NCBI GenBank assembly: GCA_018057825.1
Contig: JAGPCY010000006.1
Coordinates: 186,001-250,000, forward strand
Source: Kofleriaceae bacterium
GTDB lineage: Bacteria > Myxococcota_A > Polyangia > Haliangiales > Haliangiaceae
DNA: 64,000 nt
Direction of reading: 5' to 3'
Shown here: positions 46,363-54,162 of the stretch, piece after piece
Position numbering within the stretch: the stretch's first letter is position 1
Layout: every line of letters starts with the position of its first letter
The notes under the pieces: model-generated
The model's database searches: none
What the model was told of the DNA's origin: nothing
The model's input: only the letters and a program-made list of their open reading frames with translations
Translations under genes and position numbers: made by a program

Positions 46363-47730
46363 TCACGGGCTGCGCGGCAGGCGGGCGAGGGCGGCGGTGG
46401 CGCGGACCTCGAGCGACGGGTCGCGGGCCACGGCCTGGCGCCAGGCGTCGATCGCCGCGGCCGCGGAGCCGGCGGCGCCGGCGCTGACCGCGGCGGCGTG
46501 GGCCTCGGCGGCGTCGGCCCAGGCCGCGCCGGTGTCGATCGCGGTCGCGTGCTCGGCGGCGAGGCGCGCCACGGCCAGGGCGGCCGAGCGTCGGTCCGGC
46601 CCAGGCGCGGCCAGCGTGCGAGCCACGCTCCAGGCGGCGATCGCCGCCGGTCGCCCGCCGGGCACGAACCGGGCGTCGTGCTCGACCGCCTCGGCGACGC
46701 GGGTCGCCAGCGCGCCGGCCTCGTCGGGGCACGCCGGATCGGGGCCGCGATCCTCGAGCTCCCCGAGGGTCGCCGTGGCGGCCGCGCGATCGCCGAGCCA
46801 CCAGTGGGCGTCGGCGGTGCCGACCAGCGCCGCGCAGGTGTGGGCCGCGCCGAGCGACGGCGCCGCCGCCGCGTACACCGTCAGCGCGTCGCGGTACTTG
46901 CCGACCTGTCGGTACTGATCTCCCAGGGTGATCAACATCGCCGGCGCGGCGGCGCGATCGAGCTGCCCGAAAAGCTGCGCGGCGTCGGCCGCTGCGCCGG
47001 CGGTGGCGTAGACCCGCAGGAGATCCGTGCGCGCCGCGGCGCGGATGGGCGGCGGCCCGTGGCGGGCCAGCTCGAGGAAAGCGGTCAGGGCCGCGGCCTC
47101 GTCGCCGAGGTTCCAGGTCGTCCAGGCGTGCTTGTAGCGAGCGTAGGCGCCGACCTGGGGATCCGCGGCGGCGAGCGTGTACTGCGCGCGCGCCGCGATC
47201 AGCTCGCCGTCATCGAACGCCAGATCGCCCAGCCCCACCGCGGCCGCCGCGACGAGCCGCGAGTCGGGACGCTCGGTCACCAGCCGAGTCCAAGTGCGGC
47301 GGGCCTCGTCGCGTCGCCGCGCCGCGACCAGCGCGCCGCCCAGGGCGTGCAGCACCTGATCCCCCGTCGTGAGCTGCGGGAAGTCGGAGCGCGCCACCAG
47401 GCGCAGGCCCAGCGCCAGCGCCTCGGCCCGCTCGGCGACCTCCCCGGACTCGTCGAGCAGGTGGAACAGCCGGGCCTCAGCCTCCAGCTCCTCGAGGCCC
47501 GTCGATCGCGCCGCCAGCTCGCGCAGGAGCGCCACCGATCGCGCGCGCGCCGCCGGTGACGTGCGCCAGGCCGTCCCCACCCCATCGTCCGTCGGCTCCG
47601 CGACCAGGCCGTCGTCGCCGGCGTCGCTCGCCTCGCCGTCCCCCCTCGACGCAGCGCCGCTTCGCTCCTGCGCCCGCGGCCGGACACAGCCCAGCGCGCA
47701 CGCGCAGACGACGAGCGGGAGGAGCCTCAT
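46363..47730 (-). CDS. TPR-repeat lipoprotein
   Basis: 455 residues; signal with lipobox CALGCV. After an acidic linker the protein is entirely helical with TPR-like pairs (LHALGGALVAARRRDEARRTWTRLVTERPDS, GLGDLAFDDGELIAARAQYTLAAADP, LGDQYRQVGKYRDALTVYAAAAPSLG). Such proteins bind partners in the periplasm or at the outer membrane, often in assembly machines. No enzyme motif is present. It is convergent with the gene at 45681. Confidence 0.8.
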   Translation of the reverse strand: MRLLPLVVCACALGCVRPRAQERSGAASRGDGEASDAGDDGLVAEPTDDGVGTAWRTSPAARARSVALLRELAARSTGLEELEAEARLFHLLDESGEVAERAEALALGLRLVARSDFPQLTTGDQVLHALGGALVAARRRDEARRTWTRLVTERPDSRLVAAAAVGLGDLAFDDGELIAARAQYTLAAADPQVGAYARYKHAWTTWNLGDEAAALTAFLELARHGPPPIRAAARTDLLRVYATAGAAADAAQLFGQLDRAAAPAMLITLGDQYRQVGKYRDALTVYAAAAPSLGAAHTCAALVGTADAHWWLGDRAAATATLGELEDRGPDPACPDEAGALATRVAEAVEHDARFVPGGRPAAIAAWSVARTLAAPGPDRRSAALAVARLAAEHATAIDTGAAWADAAEAHAAAVSAGAAGSAAAAIDAWRQAVARDPSLEVRATAALARLPRSP

Positions 47731-47783
47731 GGGCCCATCGACACGCCGCGCGGCCCTCGGTTCCGGAATTCGCGCGCGGCCGC

Positions 47784-47949
47784 CGAGGGCCCGCGAATGA
47801 ACAAGTCGGTCGAAGATCGCGGTCGAGGCGCCCGGATGGCAAGGCGCGAGGAGCGGCGCACACTCTCGGTGTGAAACCGACGAGCAACGCCGCCAGCCGG
47901 GATGGATCGGCCGCGAGATCGGCTGAGTTGTTCTTTCGCGGGCCCCAAG
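47784..47949. repeat. MITE-like palindromic element (~166 bp)
   Basis: The left arm GAGGGCCCGCGAATGAACAA and the right arm TTGTTCTTTCGCGGGCCCC are inverted copies, and the match continues less perfectly through GTCGGTCGAAGATCGCGG and CCGCGAGATCGGCTGAG. In the centre, CACAC-TCTCG-GTGTG makes a small hairpin. There is no coding signal. It lies between the divergent-in-layout TPR lipoprotein start and the small gene stop at 47992. Confidence 0.65.
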
Positions 47950-47991
47950 GGGCGACGTGACGGGCGGCGCGTGCGCGTGGCGCGAGATGGG

Positions 47992-48492
47992 CTAGCCCAT
48001 CGCGGGCTCGGCACGCAGCGCTTCTTCGCGAATCCATCGACCGAGGGGGCCGTCGTACGCTCGCCACCGCGCCTCGGTCTCGTCGTAGCGCACGGTCAGC
48101 ACGTCGCGCGGTGCGTTTGGCGATGGAGCGATCTGCGTGCCGACCAGGAACCCGAGCAACATGCCAGGCAATTGCTTGGTGCTGCCCAGCGCTGCGCCGA
48201 GCAAGCCGAGCGCGAGCTGATCATCGGTCAGGCCGAGCGGGCCACCGGGTTGCCGCGTCAGGCGCGCGATGCCGCCATGCACCTTGATCTGATAGCTGCG
48301 CCCGTCCCGAACGAAGCCGAACCACGGCCGCTTCGGGTCGAGGCGTTGCAGCTCGCCAAGGTGTCCGTGGTCGACGGCGTCGCGGAGTTCCTTGACGCTC
48401 GTCGCGAACACGTCGAGCGCCTGGTAGCGACCCTTTTGTCGCTCGAGGCCGCCGACGAGGTCCGTCAGCGTAAGCAGGCCTGGCGCGGTCAT
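47992..48492 (-). CDS. Small protein paired with the RelA/SpoT gene, candidate antitoxin
   Basis: 166 residues. The middle has a hydrophobic Gly-rich stretch (LALGLLGAALGSTKQLPGMLLGFLVGTQI) that could be a membrane hairpin or buried core; the first third is polar and helical (LTLTDLVGGLERQKGRYQALDVFATSVKEL). No known family is recognised. Its ATG overlaps the stop of the RelA/SpoT gene by four bases (ATGA), so the two are made together. In known toxSAS systems the antitoxin is a small neighbour in this arrangement; that role is inferred from position only. Confidence 0.6.
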   Translation of the reverse strand: MTAPGLLTLTDLVGGLERQKGRYQALDVFATSVKELRDAVDHGHLGELQRLDPKRPWFGFVRDGRSYQIKVHGGIARLTRQPGGPLGLTDDQLALGLLGAALGSTKQLPGMLLGFLVGTQIAPSPNAPRDVLTVRYDETEARWRAYDGPLGRWIREEALRAEPAMG

Positions 48493-49481
48493 GGTGATGC
48501 CTCGAGGATAGCGCGCTTGAGCGCGGTTGAGGGGCCCCGCCAGAGCGATGCAAGCTCGCGAAATGTCTCGCCATGGCGGCTCATCAAGCCGAGCGCGATG
48601 CAGATGACGTCATCGCGCTCGTCGGCAGGCCGGGCCGCCGCCGCCTGCTCCCCGCCGCGGATGGCGCCCGGCACGTCGATCGACGCGATGGAGTGCGCCG
48701 TCAGGGGCGTCAGCACGGCCGCGAGCAACCGGTAGAGCTTCCCGACCTCACCGCGCACCGGGCGATTCAGCAAGCGCTCGAGCACGAACCGCAGGTCCTC
48801 GGACGTGTCGATCACACGCTGGCTGCTCTCGAGTTCGTGCGCGCGCGCGCCGGCTAGACGCTCGACCATCGTGTCGAGACGCTGCGTGGCGTTGAGGACG
48901 TCGCGCAGGTGTTGCTGGACCGCGCCGCCTGGCGTCACTCCTCGGTGCTTGTAGTCGATGTCGTGAGACAGTTCGTTGAACACGTGCCTCGCGATCGACG
49001 TGAGCTGGACCTCGCAGATCGCGCCCTGCAGCGAGACGTCAACATCGGCGCTGTCGAGCACGACGAGGATGTGCGTGGCCTTGTAGCCCGAGTCCTTGTC
49101 GAGGACCTCGTCGGCCCTGCCGGGAGGACGGCCGGGTAGCGCCGTGCGAACGACATCGGCGGCGACTGACTCCTGGCGAGGGTCGTACACGATGACCCGG
49201 CAGCCGGCGAGGTCCGTCATGGTCCGGTTCAGGTGTGTAAGGAGCGCGTCCACGACGTAGCGCTCATCCTCGCGGCGGGCTCGGAGTTTTCCGCGGACAT
49301 CCTCAGGATGCTTGGCGCGTGACGACAACAAGACGGGGATCGCGGCTTCGCGCAGCTCGCGACGGAGGCGTTGCTCGACAAACCGCGCCGCCGCTTCGTA
49401 CCGCGCCATCTCTAAGCGATAGCGCTGCACGATGCGCTCGATATCTCCTTCGTCCAATCCCCTCCGCGCGGGCTCCTGCAT
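48489..49481 (-). CDS. RelA/SpoT-domain nucleotide pyrophosphokinase (toxSAS-like)
   Basis: 330 residues from the ATG at 49481. The synthetase domain is complete: SSRAKHPEDVRGK (residues 53-65, the R-x-K ... K ATP site), TDLAGCRVIVYD (89-100, D and R), DKDSGYKATHILVV (129-141, the G-Y-x-x-x-H pyrophosphate-acceptor motif), and CEVQLTSIARHVFNELSHDIDYK (156-178, Glu-x-Gln and the late His/Tyr). There is no hydrolase domain and no TGS/ACT region, so it is a small alarmone synthetase-type protein. Such single-domain enzymes either make (p)ppGpp-like alarmones or act as toxins that pyrophosphorylate tRNA or make (pp)pApp. A ~130-residue helical extension follows the domain. It sits in a defence-rich region. 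Confidence 0.85.
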   Translation of the reverse strand: MQEPARRGLDEGDIERIVQRYRLEMARYEAAARFVEQRLRRELREAAIPVLLSSRAKHPEDVRGKLRARREDERYVVDALLTHLNRTMTDLAGCRVIVYDPRQESVAADVVRTALPGRPPGRADEVLDKDSGYKATHILVVLDSADVDVSLQGAICEVQLTSIARHVFNELSHDIDYKHRGVTPGGAVQQHLRDVLNATQRLDTMVERLAGARAHELESSQRVIDTSEDLRFVLERLLNRPVRGEVGKLYRLLAAVLTPLTAHSIASIDVPGAIRGGEQAAAARPADERDDVICIALGLMSRHGETFRELASLWRGPSTALKRAILEASP

Positions 49482-49562
49482 CACCGGCGCACCGTAGCGG
49501 AGCGGTCTGACAGCCACGCCTCATGATGGAGCGTGCCTCGACGCGCGCGGGCTCGCGGCGTC

Positions 49563-49579
49563 GTTACCCGCTGGGTAAC
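49563..49579. promoter_or_regulatory. Palindromic operator candidate upstream of the RelA/SpoT gene
   Basis: GTTACCC-GCT-GGGTAAC is a perfect 7+7 palindrome 82 bases upstream of the RelA/SpoT ATG and 30 bases past the nuclease-like stop. No T run follows on either strand, so an operator is more likely than a terminator. Confidence 0.45.
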
Positions 49580-49608
49580 ATCTTCGCTCGGGTGTGTGTG
49601 CGCGGCGA

Positions 49609-50793
49609 TCACGAGCGAGGAAGGGCCACGTCGCCGAGGATGGCGCGCATGGACTTGTCGAACCAGAGGACCTTCACGCCGACGTAGCCGAGGAAGTCGC
49701 GGGCCGTTTGCGACGGCACCTCCGGGAACAGCACGGCGAGATCCACGGCCGCGCGCTCTTGGTGCATGCGTCGGTAGTCCAAGAGCTGGCCGACGGCCAG
49801 CCGGCACGTGGACATCGAGGCGTCCGTCTTCAACTCGACCAGAAGATGTCGGCCGGAGCCTTGGTAGTCGCGGATCAGGGCGTCGAAGAGGCTGGCCTTG
49901 TCGCTCCCCTCGTCGATCTTCAGCGAGGCACGCTTCCCGATGTCAAGGAGCGCGTTGGTCATCTTGTGGTGGCGTCGCCGCATCTTCGTCGTGGCGGCGG
50001 CGCGTAGTACCGCGACATCTCCGTCGTTGCGGCTGGCGAGCGGCTTGCCGCGCCCGGGCCGCGGCGCTCGCCGTGGCGTGGCGAGCTTGGCTCTCAGACC
50101 CTCGTCTGCGCTGGCGACATCCAGCGCGAACGCGTCGTCGATCCCCGCCTGGCCGATGAGGCCAACGAGGTGGTCGTGTTGCGCGGCGGTCGATGCCGAC
50201 GCGAGGTGGAGGAGCCTCAGGAGCTCTTTGGTGTAGCCGTTGATGATCGGCGCGCGGCGCCGCGGATCCAGGCAGGCGAGCAACGGCGTCAGAAGATTCG
50301 CGGGGTGCCCAGCGCTAGCGCCATGTCGAGGAACCCCGGCGAGCGACCCCAGCCCCGCGTAGGCGTCGCTGACGACGTGATCGCTGCTCGCGGTCGCGAT
50401 CGCTTGAACGATCCTCCAGACGGGCCGCGCGTTCTTGGCCATCCAGGCGCGCGCGTGATTTCGATAGGCGGCGTAGTAGTTCGTGATCCCGATCGGCTGC
50501 GAGGCCAGGGCGACAATTTCCTCAGCCACGCTGTGGTCTCGGAGTTGCTCGACGAGCTCCCTCGTGGAGCCGGACGTCAGCTCGACGCCGAGGATGATGG
50601 AGAACGCCGGCCCAGCGACAGCGCGCGTGCTGTCATCGCTGGTCACGCCACGCCTCACGGTGATCCAGGTCAGCTTGCAGAGCGCGTAGAGCAGGTCTGC
50701 CGACGGCACGTCGCCCTTCGGGCGATAGGTGTCGTAGACGGTCCGCACTAGGCGCGCGGTGCGCCGTTCTCGCTCCAACCAGCGCATGTTCAT
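49609..50793 (-). CDS. Possible PD-(D/E)XK nuclease-fold protein
   Basis: 394 residues; ATG at 50793 or 50786. The first ~280 residues are mostly helical with no family seen. The C-terminal ~100 residues have the spacing of a restriction-endonuclease-like core: SLFDALIRDY (D304), then GRHLLVELKTDAS (E320, K322), then LAVGQLLDYRR, then DLAVLFPEV as a late strand. This D ... E-x-K ... Q pattern suggests a metal-dependent nuclease. GC content is lower than in the housekeeping genes. It lies upstream of the RelA/SpoT pair on the same strand and could be part of the same defence locus. Confidence 0.6.
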   Translation of the reverse strand: MNMRWLERERRTARLVRTVYDTYRPKGDVPSADLLYALCKLTWITVRRGVTSDDSTRAVAGPAFSIILGVELTSGSTRELVEQLRDHSVAEEIVALASQPIGITNYYAAYRNHARAWMAKNARPVWRIVQAIATASSDHVVSDAYAGLGSLAGVPRHGASAGHPANLLTPLLACLDPRRRAPIINGYTKELLRLLHLASASTAAQHDHLVGLIGQAGIDDAFALDVASADEGLRAKLATPRRAPRPGRGKPLASRNDGDVAVLRAAATTKMRRRHHKMTNALLDIGKRASLKIDEGSDKASLFDALIRDYQGSGRHLLVELKTDASMSTCRLAVGQLLDYRRMHQERAAVDLAVLFPEVPSQTARDFLGYVGVKVLWFDKSMRAILGDVALPRS

Positions 50794-50926
50794 GAGCTGA
50801 AAGCTATCAGATCGCGGTGAGGCGATCGGCTACGACCGCTTGATGAAGGCGAACACGGTGAAGACAAGGACTCACTCGCTTTTCCGGCAGGGGTCGTATT
50901 GGTTCTCGCGCATCCCCAACATGTCG

Positions 50927-50952
50927 TACCCGTTCACGGTACCCGTTCACGG
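50927..50952. repeat. 13-bp direct duplication
   Basis: TACCCGTTCACGG occurs twice head to tail at 50927 and 50940, at the edge of the transposase relic and the repeat copy at 50976. It could be a slippage product or a trace of an insertion. Confidence 0.7.
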
Positions 50953-51345
50953 GGTGGGCCGGATCACCCCGGCGGCTCGCGACGGCCTGCGCGGCCTTCG
51001 AGCGACTCGGTGTGCTCGCGGTGCGCGGCGCCCGGCGGCGGCGCGCCCGGCGGCCAGGGTGGCGACGCGATCGGAGACCATGGCGGCGACGGTGGCGCGG
51101 ACGGCGGCGGCCTCGCCGAGTTCCTCGGGCAGCGAGACCTGGCGCGTGACCTTCTCGGGCAGATGACCGTCCTCGCGGAAGGACCTGGACGTCCGCGCGA
51201 CCTCGAGCGGCTGCCCCGACAAGAACGCCTGCCAGGTCGAAACGCCGGGCCAGGCCTCGGCCTCCTCGACCAGCCCGACCAGCCCCGCGGCGACCGGACT
51301 GGTCGCGACGTACACGATCGTGGCGATCGCGTCCTGGGGATGGGG
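50947..51345 (-). pseudogene. Truncated RAYT/IS200-like (Y1) transposase, C-terminal relic
   Basis: The minus frame ending at 50947 reads DAIATIVYVATSPVAAGLVG then EAWPGVSTWQAFLSG and [24 protein letters not shown]. This is the C-terminal region of REP-associated tyrosine transposases (Y-V-x-x-N/S-P-V-x-A-G-L-V ... WPGxS). The N-terminal part with the HUH motif and catalytic Tyr is absent: upstream of ~51345 the frame runs into antisense of the NUDIX gene. The relic ends inside repeat copy B. It fills most of the gene-free stretch 50794-51413; I see nothing else there. Confidence 0.75.
50976..51028. repeat. Dispersed repeat, variant copy B
   Basis: The 53-bp stretch beginning CTCGCGACGGCCTGCGCGGC and ending GTGCTCGCGGTGCGCGG is nearly identical to 52315-52367 (three differences). 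It is related to the right end of copies 1 and 3, which read CTCGCGACGGCATTCAA ... TTCGGTGCTC. It overlaps the end of the transposase relic. Confidence 0.75.
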
Positions 51346-51413
51346 CGGCTGTGGGTGAAGGAGACGGGCCTGGAGCGGCCGCGGCGGGCGGCGGCTCGAT
51401 GGGGCGGGGGCGG

Positions 51414-51974
51414 TCAGAGGGGCTGGTAGGCGGCGGGGCCGGGGGTGCCGCGACCGGCGAACCAGCGGCGGGCGAGGGTGAGGTGGGCGCTGAAGGCGAA
51501 GGTGTGGTCGAGGTCGTCGGCGCCGAAGATGACGCCGCGCTCGAGGGCCTCGGGGCTCGGGACGAAGGGGGGCCAGGTGGTGGGATCGACGGGCGGGCAG
51601 GTGGCGAACAGGAGGATGCGATTGGGACGCGGGGAGCTGGAGACGGCGTCGAGGAGGGTGACGGTGGTGGGATCGATCGCGACCTGCACCTCCTCCTGCA
51701 CCTCGCGGGCGGCGGCGTCTTGCCAGCGCTCGTGGGCCTCGATGAACCCGCCGACGAGGGCGAGCTTGCCGCGGCCGGGCTCGAGGCCACGGCGCACGAC
51801 CAGGAGGCCGAGGCGATCGCCGACGACGACGGGGACCAGGGTGACGGCGACGGGCAGCGGATTGGCCCACACGACGGTGCGGCACTCGGGCTGGACGCAC
51901 TGGCGCGGGTAGGCGTCGGTCGACGGGAACGCGGTGCCGCAGGCGTGGCAGAAGCGATCGATCGTCGCGGTCAT
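51414..51974 (-). CDS. NUDIX hydrolase with N-terminal zinc ribbon
   Basis: 186 residues from the ATG at 51974. The N-terminus has a four-Cys zinc ribbon (FCHACGTAF ... QCVQPECRTVVW) and the NUDIX box is GGFIEAHERWQDAAAREVQEEV (G-x5-E-x7-R-E-V-x-E-E), with all metal-binding Glu kept. The arrangement resembles NudC-type NADH pyrophosphatases but the protein is shorter, lacking their large N-terminal domain. It hydrolyses a nucleoside diphosphate linked to some group. It is flanked on both sides by copies of the dispersed repeat. Extensions of the frame upstream run into those repeats and were discarded. Confidence 0.87.
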   Translation of the reverse strand: MTATIDRFCHACGTAFPSTDAYPRQCVQPECRTVVWANPLPVAVTLVPVVVGDRLGLLVVRRGLEPGRGKLALVGGFIEAHERWQDAAAREVQEEVQVAIDPTTVTLLDAVSSSPRPNRILLFATCPPVDPTTWPPFVPSPEALERGVIFGADDLDHTFAFSAHLTLARRWFAGRGTPGPAAYQPL

Positions 51975-52059
51975 CGACCCGAGGATATCACCGCCGCATC
52001 GGACGACTCGGAGGCCCGCTGCGACGCGGCCGGGCGGGCTCGTCCACGCGCGGGTCCTG

Positions 52060-52234
52060 GAGCACCGAACGGTTTGAGAGGCCTGCTGCGACGCGGCCGT
52101 AGGGGCACCTCCGGGCGTACGTCTGATGCTCGCTCGTCGTGTCGTCGACGACACTCCTCGCTGCGCTTCGGGCGTGCGCCGGAGCTGCCTCACACCTCCG
52201 CGTCTCGCGACGGCATTCAAGCCGTTCGGTGCTC
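52060..52234. repeat. Dispersed palindromic repeat, copy 3 (175 bp)
   Basis: Left end GAGCACCGAACGGTTTGAGAG, right end CATTCAAGCCGTTCGGTGCTC, inverted copies of each other. The interior shares CTGCTGCGACGCGGCCG and CGTACGTCYGATGCTC with copy 1. With the variant copy C it fills the gene-free stretch 51975-52386. Confidence 0.8.
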
Positions 52235-52314
52235 GAGGCGCGCTCGCCGGATCGTGGACGGCCATGGTCGCTGGGCCTCGGGCGTGGGCCGGGAGCTGCC
52301 GCGCACGTCCACGG

Positions 52315-52367
52315 CCCGCGACGGCCTGCGCGGCCTTCGAGCGACTCGGTGCGCTCGCAGTGCGCGG
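52315..52367. repeat. Dispersed repeat, variant copy C
   Basis: A 53-bp stretch nearly identical to copy B at 50976. It ends 19 bases from the hsdS stop codon. The open frames that read through it ([18 protein letters not shown] and similar) resemble those through copies 1-3 (ATAFKPFGALAVR), which shows that the families share an origin and are not coding. Confidence 0.75.
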
Positions 52368-52386
52368 AGCGCGGCGGCGGCGAGGC

Positions 52387-54162
52387 TCAGCCGGCCCAGG
52401 TGTAGGTGGTGCCGCGGGCCTTGCCGTGGGTGTGGACCTGGCCGGCGGCGATGAGGTCCTGGAGGGCGGCGCGGACGGCGGCGGGGGCGAGGCCGGTGGT
52501 CTGGGCGATGGCGGCGGCGGTGAGGCGGCCGTCGGATTGCTGGAGGGCGGCGACGACGAGGTCCTGGGCGGCGGGCTCGGGGGCGGCGCGCTCGCGACGC
52601 TCGAGGGCGTGCTGAAACAGCGGGCCGCTCTCGGCGGCCTGGGCCAGGGTGATGGGCGGCGCGGCGTAGGTCGGCGCGGGGGCGGCGGCGCGCGACCGAC
52701 GCGCGACCGGAGCCTCCTCGGCCTTGGCGGCGCGGAGGCGTGCGAGCAAGACCTCCGCGGGCTCGTCCGCCGGATCTTGCGGGACGAGCTCGCCGCGGAA
52801 GGCCTTGGCGAGGGCGGCGCGTTCGGCGAGTTCAAAGGCGTCTCGGGCCGCCTTCGTGTGCCCTGCAAGTCCACTGGCGGCCTCGAGCAGTGCGCGGGTG
52901 AGGCCGACGAGCACATCTTGCTCTTCCCTCGGCGGCACAGGGAACGGAAGAGGTCGGAGGCGCTCGGACGTAAGGTGCGCGATATTCACGGTCTGGGAAG
53001 ATGCGCGCTGGAACAGGCCAGTGAGCAGGTGGTGCATGAACACGAGCTGCGCGTACGCGGGCGACACAAGGGCGTCATGTGCGCGGAACCGATGAACCGT
53101 TGCCTGGATGCACAGGTCGTCTATTCCGCCGTGATAGATGGCGCTTTGGCCGACCTTCTCGGGGCTCTGTCCCTCGCTGAGGATGATGTCTCCGGGCTCA
53201 AGCCGGTACAGAGAGAGTTCCTTCGCATCGAACGGCATCTCCTTGAGATCATCCAAGTCGAGGCGATCGAGCTTCACGTTGGCGACTCGGATGTACTTCT
53301 TCAGCGCACGGCCTTCTTCGCCCGCGATGTATTCGCTATCGGCGCGGCGTCGGCCCAGTAGGACGTCGCCGACCGACTCGATGGTTGACCAGTGCCAACC
53401 GGCGGGTAGCGACGTTGGCGGCAGCGGGCTGCTGCCGCTCCTCGGCGAGGCTCGTCGTGTACTTCCGTTGTTGCGAGTTCGTGCGAAGTAGCGCTCAAGC
53501 AACGCGCTGGCCGGCTCGACGTCGGGGTTGGCGGCGCGCCAGTCGGCGGTGAGGTCGCCGCGGAAGGCGGCGGCGAGGATGGAGCGCTTGAGCTTGTCGA
53601 TGAGCGCGGGGAGGCGTTCGAGGCGGGCCTTGGCGGCGCGGGTCTGCGCGAAGACCTCATCGAGCTTCGCGACGATGCGGCGCTGCTCATTGAGAGGCGC
53701 CACGCGAACTTCGACCCGCCGGATGTCATCCAGGCTGAGCCCCGCCTTCGTGGCGCCCTTGCGAAGTGCGACTAGCTTGCTGCGTCCAGGACCAGCGAGT
53801 TGCCAAGCGAGGAACTCGTTGCAGAGTCCGTTCTGCGGACGCGCCAGTGCGATGTGCTGGTTGACGTACGCCTCGCCGAGGTCGGGCGGGACGATCGCGA
53901 CGCGTCCGATCTCCGCCGTGATCGATATCAGAATGTCGCCAGGCCGCAGTGCGGTGCGCGCTCCTTCCGCCCCACTTGGGGGCTGGACGCGCTGCACGTT
54001 GGCAAGACTGAGATCGATCGCCTGGTCCCGCATGTTGCCGATGCGAACGAACAGGGGGCCGACGTCCGAGTAGTGTTCGGCCCAGCCGCGCGACCCGCTA
54101 GTAACGACTCCGAAGAGGCGCCCTGCTTCGGCCTTGCTCCAGCCGTTCGGTAGCGCAGTCAC
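52387..54162 (-). CDS. hsdS: Type I restriction-modification specificity subunit HsdS with extra winged-helix-like tail
   Basis: 591 residues from a GTG at 54162 that overlaps the hsdM stop (GTGA). Two target-recognition domains are seen, residues ~1-150 (LPNGWSKAEAGRLFGVVTSG ... LNEQRRIVAKLDEVFAQ) and ~250-440 (LPAGWHWSTIESVGDVLLG ... PPREEQDVLVGLTRALL), each followed by a conserved helix ending in AAAFRGDLT or AKAFRGELV. Together they read a split DNA target and hold the HsdM dimer. The last ~90 residues (AAQDLVVAALQQSDGRLTAA and GLAPAAVRAALQDLIAAGQVHTHGKARGTTY) form a winged-helix-like domain not usual in HsdS. GC drops in the second recognition domain. Confidence 0.92.
   Translation of the reverse strand: MTALPNGWSKAEAGRLFGVVTSGSRGWAEHYSDVGPLFVRIGNMRDQAIDLSLANVQRVQPPSGAEGARTALRPGDILISITAEIGRVAIVPPDLGEAYVNQHIALARPQNGLCNEFLAWQLAGPGRSKLVALRKGATKAGLSLDDIRRVEVRVAPLNEQRRIVAKLDEVFAQTRAAKARLERLPALIDKLKRSILAAAFRGDLTADWRAANPDVEPASALLERYFARTRNNGSTRRASPRSGSSPLPPTSLPAGWHWSTIESVGDVLLGRRRADSEYIAGEEGRALKKYIRVANVKLDRLDLDDLKEMPFDAKELSLYRLEPGDIILSEGQSPEKVGQSAIYHGGIDDLCIQATVHRFRAHDALVSPAYAQLVFMHHLLTGLFQRASSQTVNIAHLTSERLRPLPFPVPPREEQDVLVGLTRALLEAASGLAGHTKAARDAFELAERAALAKAFRGELVPQDPADEPAEVLLARLRAAKAEEAPVARRSRAAAPAPTYAAPPITLAQAAESGPLFQHALERRERAAPEPAAQDLVVAALQQSDGRLTAAAIAQTTGLAPAAVRAALQDLIAAGQVHTHGKARGTTYTWAG

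Noticed and set aside
48573-48857. Plus-strand frames opposite the RelA/SpoT gene as a possible antisense antitoxin
   Set aside because: No ribosome-binding site or codon signal; the overlapping minus-strand gene is the better partner.
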